Positions 43,952 to 52,388 of a DNA stretch of 64,000 bases are shown here, in pieces. This stretch comes from Paraburkholderia phenazinium (GTDB lineage Bacteria; Pseudomonadota; Gammaproteobacteria; Burkholderiales; Burkholderiaceae), in NCBI RefSeq assembly GCF_900142845.1, contig NZ_FSRU01000001.1:1426001-1490000 (forward strand). The letters run 5' to 3'. How positions within the stretch are numbered: the first letter of the stretch is position 1; the number at the start of each line of letters is the position of its first letter. Under the pieces are notes generated by a model. That model was not told the DNA's origin. It worked only from the letters and a program-made list of their open reading frames with translations, and made no database searches. A program made the position numbers and the translations under genes.

Positions 43952-46927
43952 ATGGAGTCGGCGACGTTCTTTTCGCGGTCGAAATACATGCGCGCGGGGT
44001 CGTTTATCGACTGGCTTCTGTACGCATTCGCGGTCTACGTCGTGCCGGCGCTTATTACGCTCGCCACGGTCGCCACGTTATTCTGGGCACCCCGGCAATT
44101 TCAGTCGGCGGGTGCTGTCACGCTCGCGCTGCACATCGTGCCGGACAAGCGCGCATCGCTAGGGCCGGCCGAGGCGCTGGCCACCTTGAAGAGCCTGCAG
44201 CAGGCGCCCACCACCAGGCGCTACAGCACGCGGCTTGCCGAATCGCCCTTCTGGTTCCTGTTCGACGTGCCGCCGGTCAATCCGGGGCATCCGACCGTAG
44301 TTGAATTTCCCTCGCGCCACGCGCAAACCCTGGCTTGCTGGAATGCCGCGACGCTGGCGCCGCTCGGCCAGGCCGATCGCCATGGCACGAGCGGCAAGCT
44401 CAGTCCCGTCAAGGCGGGTTTCGAGTTGCCGGTCAATGCCGCCGCCGAGCCCGCACAGGTATTGTGCCGCGGCACATTTTCGGGCCCCGCGTACCTGAAT
44501 GTGCTCGCCTGGGATGGCGCGGCGCTCAGCGACTCGGCGCTCGACTTCCACGAAAACGCGGCGCTGATTGCCGGCGGCCTGCTGACGCTCGCCATCTTCG
44601 TGTTCGTGACGGCCCTCATCAACCGCGAGTTGACCTATGTGATCTTCGCGGCCTGGCTGATCGGCAATCTGCGGCTCTGCTCGAATGCGATGGGCTGGGA
44701 CATGGAATGGATTGGCCGCGTCATTCCACCCGACTACATGCCTTTGCTGCGCCAGTACACGTTTGCCGTGTACTACCTGCTGACGGGGGCCCTGTTCAAT
44801 CAGTTGTTCCGCCGCGAACTGAAGGTGGTGGGGTATCGCTGGCTGCTGCGCACGGTGCTGTACGCCGGCCTGTTGAACCTCGCTGCGGCGGCGGTGCTGC
44901 CATACGCGAAGTTCATTCCGGTGATGTGGACCTTCAGCAGCATCGGCATGGCCGTGCTGGTCTTCCTGCTTGCGCGGCTGGTGTGGATGACCGGCTCGCG
45001 CACCGTGCTGTGGTACGTGGCGTCGATGGTCGTCGTGCTGTTTTCGATCTTCTCCGAAGTGCTGGGCGCGGCGTTCGGCATCAAGCTGCTGTTCGGCGGC
45101 GTGAATCCGGTGGTGGCGGCGCTGTCGTCGAGCATGATGGCCGCCTTTGCGATTGCCGAGCAGATGCGCGCCGAGCGCGAGCGCCGCCGGCGGATGCAAA
45201 CGGAGTTGCGCAACACCTATGACGTCACGCCGATCGGTCTCTTCACGCTCGATGAGAACGGCCATTTCGTGCGCGCCAATCCCGCCTTGCGTGCGATGCT
45301 CGATCTGCGCAAGGCCGAATACAAGGTGCGGCTCTGGAAGGATTACTTCGAGCCGGGCGCGTGGGGCTCTTTGCAGGCGCTGGCGCAGAAGGGCAGCGAG
45401 GGCGAGCTCGAACTCGGCGGTTCGGCGGAGTGGGGCACGGCCGAGCGGCGTTACTCGCTGAAGGCGACGCGCTCGAACGGCTGGATCGAAGGCTCGTTGC
45501 AGGACGTGACGGAGCGCGCCAAAGCGATCGAGCGTCTGCATTTTCTCGTCGACCATGATCCCCTGACCGCCTCGTTGAATCGCCGCGGAGTGGAACGGGC
45601 CATCGCGGCGCAAAGCGAGGAGCACACGCCGTGGGCGCTGGCCTATATCGACCTCGACCGCTTCAAGCTCGTCAACGATCTGTTCGGGCATCGCGCTGGC
45701 GACGAGGTGCTCAAGCAGGTCGCCGCGCGTGCCCGTTCACTGTTCCGGCCTGAGTATGCGGTGGGACGCATCGGCGGCGACGAGTTCATCTGCGTGATGA
45801 GCAACACCTCGATCGACGATGCGATCGAGCAGTGCCGCGAACTTGTCACCTTGCTCAGCGCCGCGCCGTATCAGGTCGGCAATTGCGCGTTTCAGGTGAA
45901 GGCGTCGATTGGCCTCGTGGAATGCTCGCACGGCGTGCGGGTGCAGGACGCGCTGTCCAACGCGGATGGCGCCTGCCGTGAGGCGAAAGGCGTGGCGCAC
46001 GGGCATCTCGTCACCTATCGCAAGGGCGCGGCGGCCTTCGAGGAGCGCGCCAAGGAACTCATGCTGGTCGAGACGCTAGGGCAAAACCGCTTGCCCGGCG
46101 GACTGTTCCTGGTGATGCAGCCGATCATGTCGCTCGCCGCACCCACCGCGTCGCTCGACTTCGAAGTGCTGCTGCGCTGGCGTGCGCCGGACGGCGCGAT
46201 ACTGCCGGCCGGCAAGGTGATCGTGGCGGCGGAGGAGTCCGGCAACATTGCCGCCATCGACAGATGGGTGCTGACCACGGTGCTCGAATGGATCGAGCGG
46301 AACCGGCATGCGTTGCCGAAGACGCGCTTTGTGTGCGTCAACCTGAGCGGTGGGTCGCTCAACGACGAGCAGTTCATGGAAGACATCTTCGCGCTGTTCG
46401 CGCGCTACCGCCCGATTATCCGTTACCTGTGCCTCGAAATCACCGAGAGCGTCGCACTGCACGATCTGGAAAACACGCAGCGGTTTATCGCGCGCGTTCA
46501 CGATATGGGCGGCAAGATCGCGCTCGACGACTTCGGCGCGGGCTATACCTCGTTCAAGTATCTGAAGGACCTGTCGGCCGATGCCTTGAAGATCGACGGC
46601 GAGTTCATTCGCACGATGTGCGAGCATCCCGCCGATACGGCGATCGTCGAGGCAATCGTCGCCCTTGCGCGCAACCTCGGCATGCGCAGCATTGCCGAGT
46701 GGGTCGAAGATGCGAACACGCTGCGGGCGCTCAAGGAAATCGGCGTGGACTATGTGCAAGGCTTCGTCGTTGCGCGACCGCAGGAGTGCGAGGCGATCCT
46801 GACGGCCGGTTCGGCCGCCAGCTTCATTAGCGATCCGGCCACGCAATGCTTCGTCGACAGTTTGAGCGAACCCGCGCCGAATCTGGAAGAGGTGTACGAA
46901 ATGCGCGCGCGGGCCGACCTGCATTGA
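43952..46927 (+). CDS. 7TM-sensor PAS GGDEF-EAL protein
   Basis: 991 residues. TM1 (~20-45), a periplasmic 7TMR-DISM-like domain (~55-200), seven helices (~205-402), a coiled linker, PAS (~420-525), GGDEF (~530-690) and EAL (~705-955). GGDEF is intact (608-612) and the inhibitory RxxD is R599-x-x-Y602, so product inhibition is likely lost. EAL is E738-V-L-L-R-W with DDFGAGY (859-865), K880 and AEWVED (E916). Both activities are possible, controlled by a periplasmic ligand. A lipid made by the preceding FeeM-like enzyme is an attractive candidate signal. Confidence 0.9.
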   Translation: MESATFFSRSKYMRAGSFIDWLLYAFAVYVVPALITLATVATLFWAPRQFQSAGAVTLALHIVPDKRASLGPAEALATLKSLQQAPTTRRYSTRLAESPFWFLFDVPPVNPGHPTVVEFPSRHAQTLACWNAATLAPLGQADRHGTSGKLSPVKAGFELPVNAAAEPAQVLCRGTFSGPAYLNVLAWDGAALSDSALDFHENAALIAGGLLTLAIFVFVTALINRELTYVIFAAWLIGNLRLCSNAMGWDMEWIGRVIPPDYMPLLRQYTFAVYYLLTGALFNQLFRRELKVVGYRWLLRTVLYAGLLNLAAAAVLPYAKFIPVMWTFSSIGMAVLVFLLARLVWMTGSRTVLWYVASMVVVLFSIFSEVLGAAFGIKLLFGGVNPVVAALSSSMMAAFAIAEQMRAERERRRRMQTELRNTYDVTPIGLFTLDENGHFVRANPALRAMLDLRKAEYKVRLWKDYFEPGAWGSLQALAQKGSEGELELGGSAEWGTAERRYSLKATRSNGWIEGSLQDVTERAKAIERLHFLVDHDPLTASLNRRGVERAIAAQSEEHTPWALAYIDLDRFKLVNDLFGHRAGDEVLKQVAARARSLFRPEYAVGRIGGDEFICVMSNTSIDDAIEQCRELVTLLSAAPYQVGNCAFQVKASIGLVECSHGVRVQDALSNADGACREAKGVAHGHLVTYRKGAAAFEERAKELMLVETLGQNRLPGGLFLVMQPIMSLAAPTASLDFEVLLRWRAPDGAILPAGKVIVAAEESGNIAAIDRWVLTTVLEWIERNRHALPKTRFVCVNLSGGSLNDEQFMEDIFALFARYRPIIRYLCLEITESVALHDLENTQRFIARVHDMGGKIALDDFGAGYTSFKYLKDLSADALKIDGEFIRTMCEHPADTAIVEAIVALARNLGMRSIAEWVEDANTLRALKEIGVDYVQGFVVARPQECEAILTAGSAASFISDPATQCFVDSLSEPAPNLEEVYEMRARADLH

Positions 46928-47112
46928 GCGGTTGCGTTCGGTCGAGGTGTTGTGCCGCTTCACTTCGTGCGGAAAGATTCGTCAAAAGCAGATTTCTGCC
47001 TTACTATCTGTCGCCGCGAATTCCATTTAACGCATCGGAGGTCTGGATATGAAAGTTGTGTGCCACTCAGGTTTTATCCATCTTTCATCCCACCTCTCCA
47101 TGCAATGGAATC

Positions 47113-47871
47113 ATGTCCGGTACATCCGCAAATCCCTTTCGCTTCTCGACGATCGCGCATCGCGATCATCACTATCTCAGCCCGCTCTCGCCATCTAAGG
47201 CACAGCAACTCTTAGACAGTCTCGGCGACGGCTTGACCGCGCACGACGTCGTACTCGACGCAGGGTGCGGCAAGGCCGCCTTGTTGCGCGAACTGCTTGA
47301 ACGATGTCCTGCGCGCGGCGTGGGCGTCGATATCAACGCGGCGTTTCTCGATCGCGCGCGCCTTGAATGGCGAGGCGCTAACGATCGTCTGCAGTTGTTC
47401 GACTGTCCGCTGCTGGAGCATCCCCGCGAGGCCGAGGCTTATGCCGCGGTGCTATGCGTCGGTTCGGTCCATGCGTTCGGTTCGTTCGACGCGTGTCTGC
47501 GAACCTGCTTCGACTGGCTCAAACCCGGTGGACGCCTGCTTGTCGCAGACGGGTATTGGAAACAGCCGCCGTCAAGCGGCTATCTCGAGGCGATCGACGG
47601 CACGCTTGATGAGTTCGCGACGCACGCGGACAATGCGGAGCGGGCACGGACCTGCGGATACGTGGTGCTGCGCACGACAACGAGCAACGATGACGAGTGG
47701 GACGATTACGAAGGCAAGTACTGCAACGCGATGATGCGCTACCTCGCCGACCATCCCGACGACCCCGAGGCCGAGGCCTTTAGCGTGCGCATGCAGAAGT
47801 GGCACATGGCGTACCTCAAGTGGGGACGCGCAACGCTAGGCTTTGGCTACTACCTCTTGATGAAACCTTAA
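47113..47871 (+). CDS. SAM-dependent class I methyltransferase
   Basis: 252 residues. Motif I is VLDAGCGKAALLRELLE (47-63), motif II GVGVDINAAFLDRAR, then FDWLKPGGRLLVADGYW (motif IV). ATG 47113 is preceded by a weak GGAA; an in-frame start at 47056 has no ribosome site. The C-terminal half is unlike known small-molecule methyltransferases; the target is unknown. It precedes the CHAP/GNAT fusion by ~50 bases. Confidence 0.85.
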   Translation: MSGTSANPFRFSTIAHRDHHYLSPLSPSKAQQLLDSLGDGLTAHDVVLDAGCGKAALLRELLERCPARGVGVDINAAFLDRARLEWRGANDRLQLFDCPLLEHPREAEAYAAVLCVGSVHAFGSFDACLRTCFDWLKPGGRLLVADGYWKQPPSSGYLEAIDGTLDEFATHADNAERARTCGYVVLRTTTSNDDEWDDYEGKYCNAMMRYLADHPDDPEAEAFSVRMQKWHMAYLKWGRATLGFGYYLLMKP

Positions 47872-47924
47872 GTCCGATTGGGGCGGCATGATTCAGCGGC
47901 CGCCCCAAAGTTGAACTGCACACT

Positions 47925-48851
47925 ATGGACGATCCTCAATACAACATCGAATCAGTCAATGTCCCACCCTGGTTTGCCGTTGCACGGAGGGAAACCGGCA
48001 TCGCGCAATATCCGCCAGGGCAGAGCAATCCGCGCATTACCGAGTACCACGAACACACGAATATTCGCGGCTACGACGACAAGGCCTCGTGGTGTTCGTC
48101 GTTCGTGAACTGGTGTTTAGCGCGGCTCGATATGCCAGGTACGGGTTCGGCGCTGGCCCGCTCCTGGCTCGAATGGGGCGAGCCGCTCGCGCAACCGGCT
48201 TTAGGATGCATTGCCGTGCTGTACCGCGACGAGCCGGAGAGCTGGAAGGGGCATGTTGGCTTCTTCCTGCGCGCCGATAGCGAATCGGTTTACCTGTTGG
48301 GCGGCAACCAGCTTGGCCAGGTCTGCGAGAACGCTTATCCGCGCGAATCGGTGCTGGGTTATCGCTGGCCTGTGGGTGGCGTCCGTCCGCAAGGCGATAT
48401 TCAGGCAGCGTGCGAAGCCATCCTGCGCAGCGTGCCTGAATGGTTCGGCATTGAAGAAGCGTTAATGCAGTACGTCCGCGATACGGCCACGTTGCCCACC
48501 TTTGTGATGCGTCATGAATGCCGGATTATCGGCTTCTTGACGTTACGCGAACACTTCCCTCAAGCTTGGGAAATTCACTGCGTGGCGGTGCATGCCGAAG
48601 TGCGAGGCCAAGGTGTCGGCAAGAAGCTGTTGATGCACGTGGAATCCTGGCTCGCCGAACACGGCGCACGCTTCCTGCAAGTGAAGACCATCGCGGCGAC
48701 GAGTCCCAATCCGCATTACGCCTTGACGCGCGGCTTTTATGAGCGGATGGGATTTGCTCCTGTCGAGGTGTTCCCCGAGCTTTGGTCGCCGAGCAATCCC
48801 TGCTTGCAGATGCTTAAGATCGTCAGCCGGCCGGCGGTTGGACGCACTTAA
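47925..48851 (+). CDS. Fusion of TIGR02594/CHAP-like domain with GNAT acetyltransferase
   Basis: 308 residues. The N-terminal ~150 residues resemble TIGR02594 proteins (NlpC/CHAP-like cysteine hydrolases): KASWCSSFVNWC with candidate nucleophile C57, WKGHVGFFL with H110, and LLGGNQ. From ~165 a complete GNAT domain follows: AVHAEVRGQGVGKKLLMHVE (acetyl-CoA loop R227-GQGVGK) and FYERMGFAPVEVFPEL. One uninterrupted frame with even codon use, so it is a true fusion rather than two genes. Function unknown; cell-wall peptide processing plus acetylation is one idea. Confidence 0.82.
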   Translation: MDDPQYNIESVNVPPWFAVARRETGIAQYPPGQSNPRITEYHEHTNIRGYDDKASWCSSFVNWCLARLDMPGTGSALARSWLEWGEPLAQPALGCIAVLYRDEPESWKGHVGFFLRADSESVYLLGGNQLGQVCENAYPRESVLGYRWPVGGVRPQGDIQAACEAILRSVPEWFGIEEALMQYVRDTATLPTFVMRHECRIIGFLTLREHFPQAWEIHCVAVHAEVRGQGVGKKLLMHVESWLAEHGARFLQVKTIAATSPNPHYALTRGFYERMGFAPVEVFPELWSPSNPCLQMLKIVSRPAVGRT

Positions 48852-48898
48852 AGCGATGCCGCTTGAATGACGTGTTCTCTAATTGAGGAATCAGCACG

Positions 48899-49801
48899 AT
48901 GACGATCGCAGACGAACTTGGCCTGTTGATGCAGAACCACGACGACGAGCCGCAAGCGGCAGCCGAAAAACTGCGCCAGCTAGCAGACCTTGCGTTACCC
49001 GCCGACCAGCTTGCGCGCTTCAGCTGGCTGTCGAATCACGTGGTCGGCGAATTGAACCAGCGCTGGCAGGAGGCTTACGAACTGATTGCCAAAGGCACCG
49101 CGAGCCACGAGTCGTTGCCGCTGGCGGTCTTGCGTAACGCGGCGGTGTCTGCGCATATCAGTGGAAATCTGCTGGCGGGCGTCGCGCTGGAGCGCCGGAT
49201 GTCGAAGCTGGGTCTACGGGCCGAGCAGGCAACGACGGTCGTGCGCGCGGCGGCGATCAGCTTTCTGCTGACGCCTGGACGCGCGCTGGATGTCGCCGTG
49301 GCGCTGCAGGGTGTGGTGGAGGGTGTCGAACGCTGGAACGAATCGAGCGAGGCCGATGCGCTCGCAGCGCCCAGTCTCAACAATATCGTCTCGGCGCTGC
49401 TTGAGCAGGATGACGAAACGCTTGCCCATCCGCAGGTCCGCGAGGTGATGATCGAGGGCGCGTCCGCGGCGCGCGAGCTTTGGCAGCGCGCGGGCACATG
49501 GGTCAATCTGGAGCGGGCAGATTACCTCTGCGCGATGGTGTTCAATCGCCTGGGCGAGTTTGCCAAGGCACTGGAAGCGGCCGAGCGCGGCACGCATTTG
49601 ATCGAGACCAACGGCAGCGAAGACGTCGACCGTGCCTTCCTGATGCTTGAGGCCGCTCAGGCACTGTTCGGCCTTGCACGGCAGAAAGAGGGCACCGCGT
49701 TGCTGCAGGAGGCAGCGGGTATTGCCGGGAGCTGGGACGACGCGTCGCTTCGGGACTGGTTTGCGGGCAAGGCCAAGCCGCTATACGGCCTGAGCGTCTA
49801 A
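48899..49801 (+). CDS. Helical-repeat (TPR-like) hypothetical protein
   Basis: 300 residues, all-helical and Ala/Leu/Glu-rich. LGEFAKALEAAERGTHLIE and LGLARQKEGTALLQEAAGIA fit degenerate TPR units, most of the rest is less regular. No signal peptide or membrane segment. It is in a same-strand run between the GNAT fusion and another GNAT gene 16 bases on, so they may share a transcript. Confidence 0.72.
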   Translation: MTIADELGLLMQNHDDEPQAAAEKLRQLADLALPADQLARFSWLSNHVVGELNQRWQEAYELIAKGTASHESLPLAVLRNAAVSAHISGNLLAGVALERRMSKLGLRAEQATTVVRAAAISFLLTPGRALDVAVALQGVVEGVERWNESSEADALAAPSLNNIVSALLEQDDETLAHPQVREVMIEGASAARELWQRAGTWVNLERADYLCAMVFNRLGEFAKALEAAERGTHLIETNGSEDVDRAFLMLEAAQALFGLARQKEGTALLQEAAGIAGSWDDASLRDWFAGKAKPLYGLSV

Positions 49802-49817
49802 ACAAACCAAACACGCT

Positions 49818-50363
49818 ATGCCATTCTTCGAACCCATTACGTTAAACACGCCGCGTCTGGTGCTGCGCCCGTTGCGCGAAGACGATGCGGCTGTGCTATT
49901 CGCGATGTACTCCGATCCGCAATTCATGCGCTATTGGTCATTCGCTCCCATGACCCAACTGGAACAGGCGCGCGAATATCTATCGCGTCTGATGACGGCG
50001 AGTGCATCCGGCAAGGACCTGGTGTGCGCCATCGACCTGCGTGAGACCGGGCAAATGATCGGCACTTGCACGCTCTTCAGTCTTTACGAACCTTCGTTGC
50101 GGGCGGAGATCGGCTTTGGCGTGTCCCGCGAGTTCTGGCGGCAAGGCTACACGCAGGAAGCGGTCCATACGTTGATCGGACATGCGTTCTCGACGCTGTC
50201 GCTGCGGCGCCTCGAAGCCGATATCGACCCGCGCAACAACGGGTCGGCGCGCGTGCTGGAACGCGCCGGCTTTGTCCGCGAAGGATTGCTTAGGGAGCGC
50301 TGGGTTGTCGGCGGCGAGGTGTCGGATACCGCGCTGTATGGTTTGTTGCGCAGCGATCGCTAG
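49818..50363 (+). CDS. GNAT acetyltransferase, RimJ/RimL-like
   Basis: 181 residues. TPRLVLRPLREDDAAVLFAMYSDPQFMRYW is the RimJ/L N-terminus. The acetyl-CoA region is RQGYTQEAVHTLIGHAF and the C-terminal RNNGSARVLERAGFVREG is conserved. It likely acetylates an N-terminus or a small amine. It begins 16 bases after the TPR-like gene. Confidence 0.88.
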   Translation: MPFFEPITLNTPRLVLRPLREDDAAVLFAMYSDPQFMRYWSFAPMTQLEQAREYLSRLMTASASGKDLVCAIDLRETGQMIGTCTLFSLYEPSLRAEIGFGVSREFWRQGYTQEAVHTLIGHAFSTLSLRRLEADIDPRNNGSARVLERAGFVREGLLRERWVVGGEVSDTALYGLLRSDR

Positions 50364-50481
50364 CGTTGCAAAGGACGCGATTTACTGGCGGGTTTGACGC
50401 CTCGCTGCGCTTAGGCGCATGATGCGCAACCAAAGCGGCCATGGGCCGCAATAGCGAGTTGAGACAAGGAGGCGAAAGACC

Positions 50482-51171
50482 ATGAGCGTGTCCATCGTTC
50501 GAATTGCCGCGGCGGCGGCCTTTAGCGTGCTCGCAAGTGTGGCGGTGGCCCAGAGCAACGCCGGTGCGGTGATCCGCGTGTCGACGGATGCCAACGCCGC
50601 CTCGTCTGCCGATCAGACCGAAACGCGGCCAGCAGGCAAGTTTTCAGGCATTGAGCTGCGTGCGCCGGCTGAGGTGGTCTTCTCGATTGGCGCAAGCCCG
50701 TCGATCACGGTCTCCGGTCCGGCGAACCTGTTGCCGTTGCTGCTCACTTCCATCCACGACGACGTATTGACCATCGAGTTGAAGGAGCCGGTCGCGCTGG
50801 CGAGGGACCTCAAGGTCGTGATTACGAATCCGTCGCTGCGTGCGGTGAGTCTGCAGGGCTCGGGGTCGATGACGGCGTCGGGCATCCATGGCGATGCCTT
50901 GAACCTCAGCGTTTCCGGGTCCGGCTCGTTCGTGGCTTCCGGCCGCGTGAAGACGGTGAACGTGGCCATCCAGGGTTCGGGCGCGGTGGATGTCCACGCC
51001 GTCGAGGCGAACGCGTTGAACGCGAGCGTGCATGGATCGGGCGACCTGCGTGGCGATGCCTCAGTCTCGGCGATCGTCAATGTAGCCGGTTCGGGCGATG
51101 TTCGGATCAGCGGGAACCCGTCGACGCGAATCGTCAACCGTTCCGGTTCGGGGGACGTGCGTTTCGAGTAG
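50482..51171 (+). CDS. Exported DUF2807 (head GIN) beta-repeat protein
   Basis: 229 residues. Signal peptide (MSVSIVRIAAAAAFSVLASVAVAQ). The mature part is a GSG-rich right-handed beta-type repeat (SLQGSGSMTASG, SVSGSGSFVASG, AIQGSGAVDV, SVHGSGDLRG, NVAGSGDVRISG, SGSGDVRF). This GSG ladder is the DUF2807 hallmark. Secreted or periplasmic, function unknown. Confidence 0.85.
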   Translation: MSVSIVRIAAAAAFSVLASVAVAQSNAGAVIRVSTDANAASSADQTETRPAGKFSGIELRAPAEVVFSIGASPSITVSGPANLLPLLLTSIHDDVLTIELKEPVALARDLKVVITNPSLRAVSLQGSGSMTASGIHGDALNLSVSGSGSFVASGRVKTVNVAIQGSGAVDVHAVEANALNASVHGSGDLRGDASVSAIVNVAGSGDVRISGNPSTRIVNRSGSGDVRFE

Positions 51172-51198
51172 CTGTTGAGGCGTTCGCTTATACCCATC

Positions 51199-51636
51199 AT
51201 GACCATACGAAGCCGCATTCCCGCCGACAACTCGGCGCTGGTCGAAATCTGGCTGCGCTCTGTGCGAGCGACGCATACGTTTCTGCGCGAGCAGGATATC
51301 GAAGACCTCTATCCGCAAGTCAGAGACCTGTATCTGCCGGCGGTGGAAGTGTGGGTCTGTGAGAGTGCCGAGGGCCTCATTGCCGGTTTTATCGGCATGC
51401 ATGAGGCACAGGTCGAAATGTTGTTTGTGGACCCCGAGCAGTTCGGGCGAGGTGTCGGTACAAGCCTGCTCGACCATGTGAGGCAGAAGCACGCCAGTCT
51501 CACCGTGGACGTCAACGAACAGAATCCGCGCGCGCATGAGTTCTATCGCCGCTACGGGTTCAAGGATGTGGGACGTTCCGCAACGGACTCCGCTGGCCGG
51601 CCGTTTCCGCTTGTGCATATGGCCTGGCAGTCTTAG
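51199..51636 (+). CDS. GNAT acetyltransferase, YjaB-like
   Basis: 145 residues. SRIPADNSALVEIWLRSVRATHTFL, MLFVDPEQFGRGVGTSLLDHV (acetyl-CoA loop) and FYRRYGFKDVGRS are the GNAT elements in order. ATG 51199 gives the family-length N-terminus; a TTG at 51175 is an alternative. Converges with the next GNAT across a 7-bp hairpin. Confidence 0.85.
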   Translation: MTIRSRIPADNSALVEIWLRSVRATHTFLREQDIEDLYPQVRDLYLPAVEVWVCESAEGLIAGFIGMHEAQVEMLFVDPEQFGRGVGTSLLDHVRQKHASLTVDVNEQNPRAHEFYRRYGFKDVGRSATDSAGRPFPLVHMAWQS

Positions 51637-51655
51637 GGCGGTGATTCGGACCGCC
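51637..51655. terminator. Hairpin between convergent GNAT genes
   Basis: GGCGGT-GATTCGG-ACCGCC, a 6-bp stem directly after the stop of the upstream gene. Weak, no T run. Confidence 0.4.
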
Positions 51656-51672
51656 GTGCCGGCAAGCTCAGC

Positions 51673-52119
51673 TTAAAAGTCCCGTTGCAACTGAATGTCG
51701 CCGTCCTCGAGCACACCCACGCGACGAAAACCGAGCCTGGCATAGAGGCGGCCGGCCACTTCGTTGTCCGGCTTATGCATCGTATAGGCCAGTCGAGCGC
51801 CCATCGTTTCCATCTCGGCTAATGCGAGTGTCACCGCCTGGTAGCCAAGGCCTTTGCCTTGATGCGAAGCGGCGATCATCATGCGGAACAGCCAGAATGC
51901 TTCAGCCTGCTGATCGGTGTCGTCCTGGCAATACATCAGGAAGCCGGCCACTTCCTCATCCAGCAGAATCACTCGCGGCTGATAGTGCGGTTCGAATTTC
52001 GATTCCGCAATGGAGTAGACGTTAGGGGCGACATAGCCGCGCTGGCTTTCCGGCAATTCGAGCTTGGCGCAGGCGATCCAGTTGTCCTGCGTGACGGGGT
52101 GGAGCGTAAGTTGGGTCAT
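51673..52119 (-). CDS. GNAT acetyltransferase, BltD/spermidine-type
   Basis: 148 residues. VTQDNWIACAKLELPESQRGYVAPNVYSIAES is the BltD/diamine acetyltransferase start; HQGKGLGYQAVTLALAEM is the acetyl-CoA loop; VAGRLYARLGFRRVG follows. Start at the only good ATG. Substrates may be polyamines. Confidence 0.85.
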   Translation of the reverse strand: MTQLTLHPVTQDNWIACAKLELPESQRGYVAPNVYSIAESKFEPHYQPRVILLDEEVAGFLMYCQDDTDQQAEAFWLFRMMIAASHQGKGLGYQAVTLALAEMETMGARLAYTMHKPDNEVAGRLYARLGFRRVGVLEDGDIQLQRDF

Positions 52120-52388
52120 TGTTATGGTTCCGATTTTCTTTGCGACGCGCTTCGGAGCTTAGCGTATCGCCGGGCGCAAGGCATCCCGATTGGGCGGGCC
52201 CATCCGATGAATAACGTGCGGCAACACGCTCATTTCGTCCCATCGCGCCGGCCTCAAGTGCCGTAACCTGCTTGTTGGGGCGCTCCCGTTGCATGAAGAG
52301 CGTGCCAATCACGCATCCGCACCGGACCCGATCAGGGAACAACTTTCCCCGAGCTTACAAGCGCCGACAATCGCGCCTACCACCATCC

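Noticed and set aside
44159..45691. A 510-codon open frame antisense to the GGDEF-EAL gene
   Set aside because: Same shadow effect; the sense frame carries all catalytic motifs and there is no ribosome site or sensible protein on the other strand.
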